DNA from: Stichopus chloronotus
Taxonomy: Eukaryota; Echinodermata; Holothuroidea; Aspidochirotida; Stichopodidae
DNA: 64,000 nt
Assembly: GCA_021234535.1 (NCBI GenBank)
Contig: CM037843.1
Location: forward strand, 12,361,979 to 12,425,978
Direction of reading: 5' to 3'
Each line of letters opens with the position of its first letter. Position 1 is the first letter of the stretch. Shown piece by piece: positions 8,690-20,640 of the stretch. The notes beneath the pieces were generated by a model. That model searched no databases and had not been told where the DNA came from. It saw only the letters and a program-made list of their open reading frames with translations. The translations under genes were made by a program, and so were the position numbers.

Positions 8690-10708
8690 TTATAGATTCC
8701 AATGGGTTGGGGAACAGTTTCAGTTACTGTGTCTGAACATGGTATAGTGAGTTGTTAGTTTAGTAATAATTGGTATACAACTCCAGTATGGTAGCCAGTA
8801 TAGTCAATGTGTGTACCGATTGAATTTGCATTATCCTTAAATTTGAAAAAAAAAATGGGGAACTGTTTGATTCATTATAACTTAAAATGCTTAGTTGTTT
8901 GTTAATTTAATGGTTATACATGGGCCCAAATTGTTTAGGACCCAATTTGAGCTCAGTTTTTGGGCCCCAATTTTTTTAATTCATTATCTTAACATGTGGT
9001 TTATTTGTTACTTCAATGGGGACACTGTACAGATGGGCCCACAATTTTTGGACCTGATTTGGTCTCCATTTTTGGGCCCAATTCATGGAAGCCCCAATTT
9101 TTGGTTCCTTGCGTCAGCAAAGGAACCTATGCAGTCAGGTTGGCGTGTGTGTGTGTGCATCTGTGACACTTGCTTAGGTACGCTCTAACTCAATAGGGGA
9201 AAGTCCGATGAAAGTCAAACTTGGTATGTAGGTTTGCCATATTGAGAAGGTGTGCCCTATTGTTTTTGGTGGAGGTCAAAGGTCATCTGGGGAACTGGGG
9301 GCAAAAGTCTGTTTTGCTTGGGTACGCTCTAACTCAATAAGCGAAAGTCAGATGAAAGTCAAACTTGGCATGTAGGTTTGCCATATTGAGAAGGTGTGCC
9401 CTATTGTTTTTGGTGGAGGTCAAAGGTCATCTGGGGGAACTTGCGGCAAAAGTCTGTTTTGCTTGGGTATGCTGTAACTCAATAGGGGAAAGTCCGATGT
9501 AAGTCAAACTTGGTATGTAGGTGTGCCATATTGAGAAGGTGTACCCTATCGTTTTTGGTGTAGGTCAAAGGTTATCTGGGGGAACTGGGGGCAAACGTTT
9601 GTTTTGCATGGGTACAGCTGTAACTCAACAGGAGAAAGTCAGATGAAAGTCAAACTTAATATGTAGGTTCGCCATATTGAGAAGGTGTGCCCTATTGTTT
9701 TTGGTGGAGGTCAAAGGTCATCTGGGGGAACTGGGGGCAAAAGTCTGAAAACTTTGTTATGCTATGGATGCTCATATGTACCATCAGTCCCCCTCCAGTG
9801 CATCATGGAGGTACTGCTTGAGTTAGCAGTTTCTTGATCAAATAAAAAAGAAGCAGTGTTGTTTGCACTACTGTAGGTGGTCACACCAGACAAGTTTTGG
9901 CTGGATCAGTTTACCTCCTCATGCCTGAGTGCTAATGTGTGCATTCATGTGTCTTTTCAATTAGTGAGGTGGGCAGGTAACAATGAAAGAAAATAAGTCA
10001 GTTGGTGTTCTTACCAGTTTAAACTAGAGCCCAGTAGTTCCCTCCAGGGCATGCTATCAGTTTATTGGACTTTAAAGGGACATAGATGGGATAAGCCATA
10101 TTGCAATTTGCAGAGCCTCTTTTTGAAATGAGAAATGCACAGCTGTTTGTGTTTTGTAAAATGAATGGGATATTATATTGCAGAAATCAACATCTTCAAT
10201 TCATTGCATGAATGGAAATGGCTTCTTTGATATTTATGAACTCTGGCATATCATTTTACAGTATATATATTCCAAGTACAAGGAACCATAGTGCCCCTAG
10301 GCTGTTGTGAAATCATGCAAAATACTTCTTCTCTTACGGATTATATGTAACTCTGTTGATGGTTGGTCACATTAGTGCTATGGAAGTGGTTCCATGTGGG
10401 TGCATGTTTGTCATGTTTGGGGCCCAATGTCTGAAATTGGCCATTTTATAGAAGCATGAAATATGTTTCTCTCTCTACAGATTTTGTGTCACAAAATTGA
10501 GAGTTCATGGTCAGAAATAGACCATATAGGCTGTCTTACAAAATACTGCAATATGCTCCCTTTTACTTCAGTTAACATTATATGGCTGTCCATCTGTGCA
10601 AGGAACCAGAGTGCCCTTGAGCTCTTGTTAGGTCCCCAGTTTTGAGGACCCAAATTTTTACTTGCCCTCATTTCTTTGCAAGGAACCACAGTGCCCATTG
10701 GGCTCTTG
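8690..10708 (+). mobile_element. Helentron-like element, family B', split by a nested copy
   Basis: 8690-9102 and 10628-10708 together align with the 3' half of the copy at 22446-23887: the blocks GGGCCCAAATTGTTTAGGAC and GCCCCAATTTTT, then GGTCCCCAGTTTTGAGGACC, ending GCAAGGAACCACAGTGCCC ... GGGCTCTTG. A second element (9103-10627) sits between the two parts. The 5' part of this copy is not visible. No ORF is present, so it is a non-autonomous element. Confidence 0.7.
9103..10627 (+). mobile_element. Helentron-like element, family B (complete, nested)
   Basis: The 5' end is GGTTCCTTGCGTCAGCAAAGGAACC, which folds on itself. A GT tract follows, then four tandem units of about 150 bp (TACGCTCTAACTCAATAGG ... 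GGAGGTCAAAGGTCAT), a unique 3' half and the end GCAAGGAACC ... GCCCTTGAGCTCTTG. The subterminal GCAAGGAACC is the inverse of the 5' GGTTCCTTGC. It interrupts another element at a T run, and the uninterrupted version of the site is at about 23798-23815. These traits match the non-autonomous Helentron plan (asymmetric inverted repeats, 3' hairpin, T-T insertion). No Rep/helicase ORF is present. Confidence 0.75.
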
Positions 10709-12189
10709 TTAAGTTTATGTCAAAAGTTGTTTGGGGTTACTAAAGGTCAAGATCTCCTGCATGTTACAGTATGTCATAAGAATAGTGGCACTCCAAATAG
10801 TTTATTGCAAAGCTGTTGTTTTGGTTTTTCATTGATTTTTCATCAAAACTTGCCTTCTTGAGGAATATCACATGCCACAGATTTTCAGTCTACTGCCTTT
10901 CATTACTTCAAGTAGTCTTTAACCTCTGCCAAATTGAACTAAATGTAAGGCTTTTCAAGACATGGTATGAAACTTTACCTTCTTGAAATATGACAGGAAC
11001 AAGGTTTCCATTGTTTTTCTAGTGTTTCACCTCATGTGATGACCTCAAATCTTTGCACCAAAAATAAACCCTTGATTCTTAGCTTGAGAGCAGTATTTGA
11101 GAAACTGTAATGAGTACATCGAAACTATAATGCTTTTTGCATTCTGGTTAAATTTTCTAATTGTGGTTCATGTAGGATGGTTGATATGTTGGTATGGACA
11201 TCCACCAAAACAATATTGGACACCATGGAAGTATTGTCATAAACTCAATAGCACTCTGCTGCGGCTAAATATTAAATGTCATCTGTTGTGTTCAGTAATA
11301 GGAGAACCCTATTGTTTTGGTGGAGGTCAAAGAGCTTTTGAGGTTTCCATAGGTCAAACACTGAAACTTTGAACACTAGCACAATATCTCAAGATAGGAA
11401 TCATTGAATCTATTAATACTTAGCTTGGTAATGCATTACATCAAGTAGAAGAACCTTTTTTGTTTTTGGTGGAGGTCAAAGGTTATCTGATGTTACCAGA
11501 GTTCAGACACTAACAATTTTGTTAACATGATATCTTAATTTGGGAATCATGTTAACTTTTGATACTTACCGTAAGAATGTGTTATACGAAGTAGAGGAAC
11601 CCAATTGTTTTTGGTCACGATAGGTCAAACCCTGGCAATGTTGTGGTTAGGATATCTTTGGGTATCAAATTTGGATACATTTCTGATTTTGTTATGTTGA
11701 TGATGGGCTAGACTATATTATGTAGATGAACTCTCTCATCTTTTGTGGAGATCAAATGTCACTGTAGCAGAGTTTAAGAACCACAAATTATCTGAACACC
11801 ATATACTTGAACACAGAAGTATGGATGATTTCATACTTTGTATGATTAATTTTCTGATTGGGTAGATTAAGTCCATTGATTTTGATTGAGATGAGAGGCC
11901 CAGTGGGATCACCAGGGGTTAAGCAATAGAGACTCTACTGCTACAGTGGGATGACTTGGTGATGTGCTTTTATCATAAAATGTTGATATAGAACATTTAG
12001 CCTACCAGAGCCATTTTTGGTAAACGGCCTAAATGTTGTGAATTTATTTAAACCTCAATACATTTTTTCATTTTTATTTCATTTTTGTGAATATGATGCC
12101 CACCTGGTGACAACGTTGTATTCCAAAATGATGTGTATATGTGAAAGATGTTTCAAACTGATCGTTTTCTTTCTTAACACTTTTCACAG
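10709..12189. other. Intronic sequence with decayed Helentron-like minisatellite units
   Basis: Degenerate units with the signature CCTATTGTTTTGGTGGAGGTCAAAG occur near 11308-11335, 11455-11480 and 11600-11620. Otherwise AT-rich, with no gene. The polypyrimidine tract and AG acceptor of the next exon end at 12189. Confidence 0.55.
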
Positions 12190-12281
12190 GAGGTAAATCT
12201 TGCTTACGAAAATGTCAGAGAGGTTGATGGACTAGATGTGACTAATGAAGGCAAGGATGCATGGGAGGCAGCCATGAAGAG
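12190..12281 (+). CDS. DYNC1H1: Cytoplasmic dynein 1 heavy chain, exon a (tail domain)
   Basis: A 92 bp exon with a TTTTCACAG acceptor and a GTAAGG donor. It encodes [17 protein letters not shown] and then EAWEAA-like residues ending in MK plus two bases of an arginine codon (phase 2). I recognise this as the N-terminal tail of the dynein 1 heavy chain, near residue 520 of the human protein by recall. The tail dimerises and binds intermediate and light intermediate chains, linking the motor to dynactin and cargo. The protein must begin upstream, because this exon starts mid-domain. It splices in frame to the exon at 24240 across an intron of about 12 kb. Confidence 0.93.
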
Positions 12282-12929
12282 GTAAGGAGTAGCTCTTTTA
12301 TTCTTACTAAAGGAAAGAAAGAACCTACCATATTGGATTTGACTGTTTCACATCCCAGGATTTGCTATTTAAAGATGATGGTGGAGGAAAATGTCAAGGA
12401 AAACACCCTTCTAAACTCTTCCTTCTTCTGTTCTACCAAATTCTTAGTCTTAGTATAGCTAATAACTGCCAGCTAAAGTTGTTGGCTTCTACTTTCATTG
12501 AAGGAGACATATTTAAGGCTTTGAACAGGCCCCTCTTGGTTTGTGAGGCAACCTTACTGCTATATAATTCTGGTTGTCATGATGGGCAATTTGCCTGTTG
12601 TAAATGAACATTGAAAGTTTTTACCCAGGGCTTTTCGTGAGCTATTACAGCATTTTGGGAAAGGTACTTTGCTTAATTTAGTTGTAGACATTTTAGAGAT
12701 AATTCCAAGACAACAGACAGTTCAAAGCAACAGGACAAGTATTGATAAGATCTGCAAACAGAATCCAGAGGACAAAACCTTTGGTTTGGTTACGATCATA
12801 ATCATAACATTTGTAATCACACGGCCATGTTTGTATGTGTGCATTCTTTTGTGTATTTGTGACATCTACCTTGTATACAACATCTACAATCTCAAAAAGG
12901 GGAGTTTTGACAGAACTCATGTTTGGTAG
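12282..12929. other. Start of intron a, no recognised feature
   Basis: Non-repetitive AT-rich intronic DNA. Short open frames occur, but none has family signatures or splice support. Confidence 0.5.
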
Positions 12930-13560
12930 GTAGGTGCACCACATTAAGGACAAAAGCCCTATAGTTTTCAGTGATGGTCAAAGGTCATTTTAGATCAACA
13001 GGGGTCAAATTGTGAAAACTTGGTAAACATGATATCTCCAAAAAGGAAGGGTAGGCACATCTGAAATTTAGTATGTAGGTTTATCACAATGGGTAAAAGA
13101 ACTCTGTTTTTTGTTTAGGCCAAAGGTCATTTGGGGTCAACAGGGGCCAAATTGTGAAAACATTGTAAACAAGATATCTCAAGAAGGAAAGCTTGAGCAG
13201 GTGTGATATGTAGCATGTGAGTGTATCACATTTAGTAGGAAATTGCTCTCATTGTTGGTGGAGGTCAAAGGTCATTTGGGGTCAGTAGGGGTCACATTGT
13301 GAAATCCTTGTAAAAATGATATAAGCGAAGCTTAGACAGATCTTACAATTAGTATGTAGGTGTGTCACAATGAGCAGAAGAACCCTATTGTTTTGGGGGA
13401 GAAATAAAGGGTCAACAGTGGTTACATTGCAAAATGCTTGTAAACATGATATTTCAAGAAGGAAAGCTTAGACCTGATAGTTGATATTTAGGTGTGTCAC
13501 AGTCAATATAAGACCCTGTTGTTTTTGGGGGAGGCCAAAGGTCATTTGAGGTAAACGGGG
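12930..13560 (+). repeat. Decayed Helentron-like minisatellite array
   Basis: About five diverged units of 120-150 bp with the pattern GATATCTC ... GTATGTAGGTGTGTCACA ... GGAGGTCAAAGGTCATTTGGGG. A perfect AGGTCA-A-AGGTCA lies at 13262-13274. Neither a clear 5' nor 3' terminus is preserved. Confidence 0.65.
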
Positions 13561-13870
13561 CCCTGTTTTTAGTTCACACACCAAATGTGTGAGGTATTAG
13601 AATGAGGCTGATGTCATCAACTTTTTTCAAAAGCCTTCTCTTTCTTTATTTTTTGTGATATTTGTCTGAAATTTTTCAGTGTGTTTTTTGGGATAGAAGT
13701 ATTTCTTTCCACCTAATTACATTTTGACTGGCTTAATTTATAGGTGAGTTGTTATGTAATTTTTGGAGGAAAATCTGGCTTTTGGTTGCTTTTTTTGCAC
13801 ACGGCACTCTAATTGAATGGGTTTAGCTGGAGATCTATTATGTGTTCACTCTAGTAAACAATCAAATTTT
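13561..13870. repeat. Paralogue of the sequence flanking 49690-51283 (empty site)
   Basis: This block (TTAGTTCACACACCAAATGT ... then GATATTTGTCTGAAATTTTT ... CACTCTAGTAAACA) is continuous here. At about 49600-51495 the same two halves are separated by a 1.6 kb Helentron-like insertion. It is therefore the pre-insertion form of that site. Confidence 0.75.
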
Positions 13871-15034
13871 ATGGTTGGGCTGGCCAGCCTATCTGCCCTG
13901 TGGGTCATCAAGTCCAACTGAATTCTCACCTATGGATATCACATTTCGATACTAGTAAATTGACATGCAAATTACAGTACTGATTTCGCTTAACTCCCGT
14001 TGAAAACATTTCGTTGAATGATAAACTTCCTTGAAAAGTATTTAAGAAGCGATAAAAAGAGATAATTTTCGTGAACAAATGATAAAGTTCGTTGACAAAA
14101 TTTTCACCGCAGAGATTGTGTTTGTCAACGAAATCACTTGGCATTTTCAACGGTTTTTATCGATACCAACCGCAAATGTTGGTGTTTCGTTGAAGGTGTT
14201 AGTTGTTGCCACACAGTCGTTTCTCACAGTGGTAGCCTTGGTGCTACCTAATGGTCGATTGGAAGCAAGACGGCATCGATGCTTGCGCTTGCAACTTTAG
14301 TGAAAGAAACCAATGTGACAATAGGAAGGCCAAGTAAAAAAAAAGTTTCTCGTTCTAACTTGTCAAAAAAAAAAAAAAAACATTAGTGCAGGCCTTTCTT
14401 CTTATTCACAGGGGAACGGCCTTATTTTCTCATTCCCTGTCACTTTTACAGTATCAATGGGTGCTATTTTGCAAACCATGGCTACAGATTTGCAGGGGTG
14501 ATTTCTGCGGTCGGGAGAAGGCATTCTCGTTTACAAACCCCTTTTGATGAGAAAAAAAAACGTGCGGGCGGGAAAAAGAAATTGCTTTTAGGCCTAATAC
14601 AACAAATGACGGAAAAGAGACAGATACTCACCAAAGCAGTCAACGTTGGAAAAAATATTTAAATTTTCACAGTAACTAGTTGGTTCTTATGACCAAGCTA
14701 TTAGAAACTTAGGACCGCATGGCTTGTAAATTTGAAGCAGGTCTTTCTCATGAAACTTCATCGAAGATAGTCTTTTGATAAAATATTGGGGTTATATAAC
14801 CCTACATCACCCGACGGGCAATACCTGTATCTTTTCACAACTGCGATCGGTCAAGTAGCCATGTGATAAATGTTGTTCGAACATTGACATGCACTGTACA
14901 GGACCCAGATACATTGCGGCCTACCCTGCAGTTCGTGTTGACCTCTGACTTTTTTAGTTCAACCAGGGACCTGTTACTTCCTGGTCCAACCCATTGAAAG
15001 GATAAGTCACTGTGATTTGTTGAAATACTATTTA

Positions 15035-15220
15035 TGTAACAACCAAAATGGTGACGTTTTCCAAAATCGGTGACGTCAATGATTAATGACAAATATTCAT
15101 TGTCAATGAAACGTTTAAATTACTGTCATTTGTTAAGGTACATAACCACCAAAATGGTGAAGTTTTCCTAAATTGGTGACGTTGAAACCTAATGATAAAT
15201 ATTCATCGTTTATAAAGATG
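15035..15220 (+). repeat. Two-copy tandem repeat of about 95 bp
   Basis: The units share ACCAAAATGGTGA, CGGTGACGT/TGGTGACGT and GACAAATATTCAT. The copies differ by several substitutions and small indels. Confidence 0.6.
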
Positions 15221-16859
15221 CTCGTATATTATGTACACATTTCAACATCGCCGCACCGTGCACGTGTACGCCGCACATTCGCAACCCACTAACTAGCTAC
15301 AGTAAGCAGTTGTAATTCATGTCTTGCATACGTAGACGCGACCTACAAAAAGGTATAGGCTAGCCTTGCTGGCCCAAGGAATTATTCGTACTGATGCTTG
15401 TCGCTGCGCAATAAGTTGTTTATTTTTCACAATTTTACCACCACTGCAATATTCATTGAGTAATACATGCATAAAGTTACATGTAATTCATACGTGCAGC
15501 CTTGATGAATGTGTGCGTATCGTTCTAGATACATTGTAGGGCTAACACTAGTAGTTGTCCTTTCGTTAGTTGTAACGCTATACGCCTTAGGCATCGTTGG
15601 CAGTAAAGACAGGATTTATTATGACACAGGAAATGAGGGGAATACTGTAGATTTGAGATACCGAGATATTTAACAAAAATTTTCACCTCTTATTTTGTGT
15701 TCATGAAAGAAAATGTGGATCACTCAGATGTAAGGTGCAAGCTTTGGAATTAGTCCTTTTTGTAAATCCACGAACAATAAAGCAGGCTGCTCTATGTAAC
15801 ATACTGTATACAGTTGCGGTAAAATAGGTGGTATTCATATGTTGAAAAACATCGACGCTCGTGCGTGCGAGGCGAAAGGAATTTTGCACCTGTTAAAATG
15901 CTAACCTCTGATTGACTCTTGCTGAGATTCATTCATAAACTTCCTTTACTACTAGAAGTGCAATGTTAGGGATGGTCTTCAAAGTTTACAAATTATGAGA
16001 TAAATGTTACAGGTCTATGGCAGTTAGTCGATGGTCTTAAATTTGTAATCGAACTAACAATTGTGATGACGTACACGTGTTTACTAGATGAGAATCCATT
16101 TCTTTTTTTAAATGACTCCACAAATATAGTAATGTAATTGATTGTCTTTGTTCATCATTTTATACGTTACGTATTTTTATACGTTATTCTCACGTAGAAT
16201 TTTGGGGTAGGAATTGTTGAGGTAATCCCATGGCCCTCTTTTATTTTCATTGTGGATAAATCTTAGGCAACTACTTTTACTGGTCGTCCGTTCAAGAGTA
16301 ACCAAATACCTATAATTATGTCAAACTTAAGTAGCCCGGGGGCAATCAAAGTCTATGGATTAGCTCAGAAATTTGCCGTGAGATGGAATTTAATAAAAGC
16401 AACCAAGAAAACAAGTCTTTCCTACATTCGCAAGTACCGCAAATTTTTGCAAGGTGGAATTTCTGACGATGTGCTTGTTTTCACTTTCTATGCGCGCCGG
16501 TTGGTATGTCACACTAACACGCCAGCATGAACCAATCATGTTCAATATTGAGGGTATTTTCTGTCACGTTCGCTATAGTCTCCCCCCACTTAATTGTGCA
16601 ATTACTTGGTTTCATAGGCTACCGATTTCAGGCGAAAATAGATGCAAAATCCGATTCGCAATTTTCCATGCTGCTTTCGCTTTCAGGCGACCCGATTTTC
16701 GTAAAATTCCTTATCATATGTGATGATCGATATAAAAGGTTCATACATCTAATTTTTTAATTTTTCCCCAACTCGCAGTCGTACTTGGCCATCATGGCCA
16801 TGTCACAGTACAACAGCTTATGAAAACTACTGTCAGCACGACTTAAGTTCGATCAGGAC

Positions 16860-17560
16860 AAAATCATCAATATTGCCTCAAAACTAAAACGTTCCATAAA
16901 GTGTTGCACATCTCATGTAAAGCAAACAGTATTACATACATTTTTGAAGTTGAAATGTCCCAAAAAGTCTCGTGAAAAGAAACAGATAAGATCGTGCACA
17001 GCCTTCCGAAAATTTTATGTAATGATATCCTAACGTAGTGGGTATAGCCTATAGCGAATAGCTCAACCACAACTCATGTTTGAATATACTGAACAGACGA
17101 CATTTTTTTTGTTTATTCATTGATCCTAGTCACATCAAATGTTCAGATTAAAGGTTTGAAGAAGCAGACTGTTGGTACCGTGAAGGGTTTTGATCATCGT
17201 AGGCTACATGTTTATATTTGTATTTCTATGGGTTGTTACTTTGCAGATGGTGTGTGTAGACAGGCCTAAGCTTGTTTTTTAATTGACATCGAACGTAGTC
17301 AAGTTGGTTATACATATAATCGTCTGAAAACATTTGCTAACGATGTTTTCTCTTTTACAACTTGAAAGATATTGATCATGAGTAAAAAATACGGGCATTT
17401 ATTTACAAAAGTAGAAATTTATTTCGCTTTTTGGTAAAGATTGAACGTGGATTGGCGCATTTGGGATACATATTTGGATGGATTTATTTACCATTTATTT
17501 CTGGCGTATCCATTTAGAAAACCACACGTGTGATCTCTATGTATGCATCGTATGTTGACC
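16860..17560 (-). repeat. Dispersed repeat, inverse copy of 51690-52490
   Basis: Reverse-complement similarity is interrupted but collinear. Shared blocks are GATTGAACGTGGATT with GGATACATATTTGGATGG (17445-17490), AGGCCTAAGCTTG (about 17262), the GTGAAGGGTTTTG block, and AGATCGTGCACAGCCTTCCG (about 16990). A third partial copy lies at 61720-61930. No ORF or termini are identified. Confidence 0.65.
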
Positions 17561-18867
17561 AGGAAGTTAAAGTCAGCGAGCTCTACACCAAAGTGATATA
17601 TTTTGAGTACTCAAAACGGTACACGAACATTTATTTCCACCTTCTAAATGTTTAGCAACAAACGGTCTTGGGTGACGACCAGGCTTAAAAAAAAAAACAA
17701 TTTACACATAGTATGGTACGTTCCAAAACGAACTTAGCATGCTAAACACCCTGTGTAGGAAAACGAACGCAACCTATTTTGTAAACGAAGAACTGTTTAC
17801 TTTGTTACTTCTAAATTTTAATTTTACGTAAAAAAATGTTGAATACTTGCACTTTTTACTGAAAAGTACGATAATATATGAAAAAAGCATTGAAATTATC
17901 AATCGCTTCAATTTAAGAACCTTATTATGTTATTAAGATGAAATACACAATGGAACTTACACCTCAGATTTGTACGTAGTCTCCCAATAATTTCAGTATA
18001 AATACATTAATTGAGGATGAATTGATTAGATATTGTTAAGAGTGAGAAGATGACGTTAGGTCCCATCCTACTCAGGCAGTAGAAGTCAACTATCGCATAG
18101 AAAAACTCGGTGATGCACATTTTAGACTTCAAATATTGTCCTGGAATAGAAAACCCTTGCTTGTAATATTTGTAATGGATTGTAACAACAAACGGCTGTT
18201 TCACATTCATTCATTTCACTGTTTCACATCTAGCCCTTAGGCTTTCAACGCCCAATATCGCTCGTTATCGAACTCTGTTCCATCGATGTATATCGTTCAG
18301 ATTTGTTCGATAAACTTCGTTGAAAGGTCCTTAATTGATGATTTGATAAAAATAGATAGCTATAGGTAACTTTCGTTGAAAAATGCATTGATTTAGTTGA
18401 ACTTTAGGTCAACGAATTTTATCGGGAGTTAAGCGAAATCAGTTCTGTAAGTTAGTGAAGCATGTGGCGGAGTGATCATTGTAAACTCTTAAGATAGGTT
18501 GATAAACAGAGTTGATTTGTTACATCATCAACACTGCAGTGTTTTACCAAGGAGGTTCTACAACCTCCTTGGTTTTACAATGTGTCCATTGACTTGGATT
18601 ATCTTATTACTGCCCATAGTAAAGTTTGAACATGTACAGAGAACAGCAAAAAAAAAATTAGATCCAGGCAAAGCCAGCTCTGACAGGATCTAAACATTAT
18701 CTCTTGCATCCTTACATATCACACAGCCTAAAGTAGATTTAACCTTCTCTACAGACCATAGCTGGTACACCTAATACCATTTTTCAACACCACATGTTGA
18801 AATTAATATACTACACTGGCATATGATAATGTCATAGGCTTGATAGTGTGTCAACTAGATATTTTTG

Positions 18868-19213
18868 CATGTAACATTTTGTCACCTGCCAAGTACTGTA
18901 CTTTCATTTTGCAATGCCACAAACAAAGATTACCTCTACTTAGTTCAGTGACTGCCCTAAGTTTCGACAACCCTATATTCCAACACACTTATGTTTCGAC
19001 ACGTACACTTGAATTCCGACAGCAGCGGCTGATCAATACGTCATTACTACGCTGAACATCATAGCTGGGACCCAAAATGGTGCCTGATGTAATGAATGTG
19101 TTGCAACATATGAGTGTCAGAACATGGGGTGTGGGAACAAAAGTGTGTCAGAAAATTGGGCTGCAACACTCAGTTCAATTGTGTGAGCTACAGCAGCATT
19201 GCTGCGCTAGTTT
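18868..19213 (+). repeat. 350 bp duplicated block (partner 58493-58846)
   Basis: Near-identical to 58493-58846 across its length, from GCATGTAACATTTTGTCACC to the AGCAGCATTGCTGC words. Here it runs directly into the 5' end of a Helentron-like element. In the partner it starts directly after the 3' end of one. Confidence 0.8.
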
Positions 19214-20640
19214 GATTCCTTGCCGCAGGCAAAAGAAATCTATGCAGTCCTGATGTCGTGTGTGTATGCATGTGTGTGTGATGCTTCTTGTAAACACTAT
19301 ATCTCAAGAAGGGTAACCATGACTGATCTCATACTTGCTGTGTGGGTTGTTCATAGTAAGTAGAAGATCCCCATTGTTTTTGGTGGAGGTCAAAGGTCAT
19401 TTGAGGTCACCAGAGGGCAAAATGTGAAAAACTTGTGAACATGATATCTCAAGAACGGTAACTGTGACTGATGTCATACTTGGTGTATGGGTTGTTTATA
19501 TTGAGTAGATGATATCTATTGTTTTTGGTGGAGGTCAAAGGTCATTTGAGGTCAAACTGGAGAAACCTTTTAAACACAATATCTCCAGAACAGTAACTGT
19601 GACTGATGTCATACTTGGTGTGTAGGTTGGTCATATTGAGTAGATGATCTGTATTGTTTTTTGTGGAGATCAAAGGTCATTTGAGGTCACCAGAGGTCAA
19701 ACTGTAAAAGCCTTGTTAACACAATATCTCCAGAAGAGTAACTGTGACTGATGTCGGCCATCAGAGGTCAAATTGTGAAAACCTTTTAAACACAGTATCT
19801 CCAGAAGGGTAACTGTGACTGATGTCATACGTAGTGTGTGGATTGTATATAGTCAGTAGAATACTCCTTTTGATTTTGGTGGAAGTCAAAGGTCATGTGA
19901 GGTCACCAAAGGTCAAACTGTGAAAACATTGTTAAACACATTATCTCCAAGAGGGTAACTGTGACTCGTGTCATATCGTGTCATATGTAGTGTGTTGCTT
20001 GGTCATACTAATTAGATGATCCCTATCATCTTTGGTGAGGGGCAAAGGTCATGTGAGGTCACCAGAGGTCAAACTGTAAAAACTTGAAAACACAATATCT
20101 CCAGAAGAGTAACCATGACTGATGTAATACTTGGTGTGTGGGTTGGTAATAATAAGCAGAAGATCTCTATTGTTTTGATTGAGGTCAAGGGTCATTTGAG
20201 GTCACCAAAGGTCAAACTGTAAAAATGTGTAAACAATATCTCCAGGATTCTAACCTTGACTGATGTCTTACTTGATGTGTAGATTGTATATACTAAGTGG
20301 AAGACTTCTTTTGTTTATGGTGGAGGTCAAAGGTCATTTTCGGTCACCCAAAGTCAAACCTTGCTAACACATTAACTCCAGAAGGGTAATGTTGACTGAT
20401 GTCATGTCATACTTGATGTGTGGGTTGGCCATACTGGGTAGGTGATCCCTAATGCTTTTGGTGAACTTCAAATGTCACAGTCATTTCAGGTCACCAAAAA
20501 AAAGGTCATCTTGGGTTAAAGGCTTGTAGTGTTATCAAGAAAAATAACTGCAGTTGATCTTATACTTGCCATGTGGATAATTCATGTTTGGTATAATATA
20601 ACCATGTAGCAAGGAATCACAAAGCCTTTTGGCTTTCTGG
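19214..20640 (+). mobile_element. Helentron-like element, family A (complete copy A1)
   Basis: The 5' end GATTCCTTGCCGCAGGCAAAAGAAATC is an imperfect hairpin, followed by a GT tract. About eight tandem units of roughly 140-150 bp follow (GTGACTGATGTCATACTTGG ... GGTGGAGGTCAAAGGTCATT ... AGGTCACCAGAGGTCAAA ... CACAATATCTCCAGAAG). The 3' end is GCAAGGAATC, the inverse of the 5' terminus, then the hairpin AAAGCCTTTTGGCTTT and a terminal CTGG. It is flanked by T residues on both sides. Perfect DR1 motifs lie at 19387, 19532 and 20324. No protein is encoded. This is the best complete family A copy in the window and a good reference for it. Confidence 0.78.

Larger units (their letters stand above)
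13972..18450. mobile_element. 4.5 kb DNA element with 28 bp terminal inverted repeats, no transposase seen
   Basis: The left end TTACAGTACTGATTTCGCTT (continuing AACTCCCG, to 13999) is matched by the reverse complement of 18423-18450, with one mismatch in 28. Both subterminal zones (about 14000-14190 and 18255-18420) are rich in TTCGTTGA and GATAAA words in both orientations. Internal sequence is AT-rich and no transposase-length ORF is found. I could not find a convincing target duplication, so the superfamily is unassigned. It may instead be two related short elements 4.4 kb apart in opposite orientation. It contains other repeats, such as 15035-15220 and 16860-17560. Confidence 0.6.
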
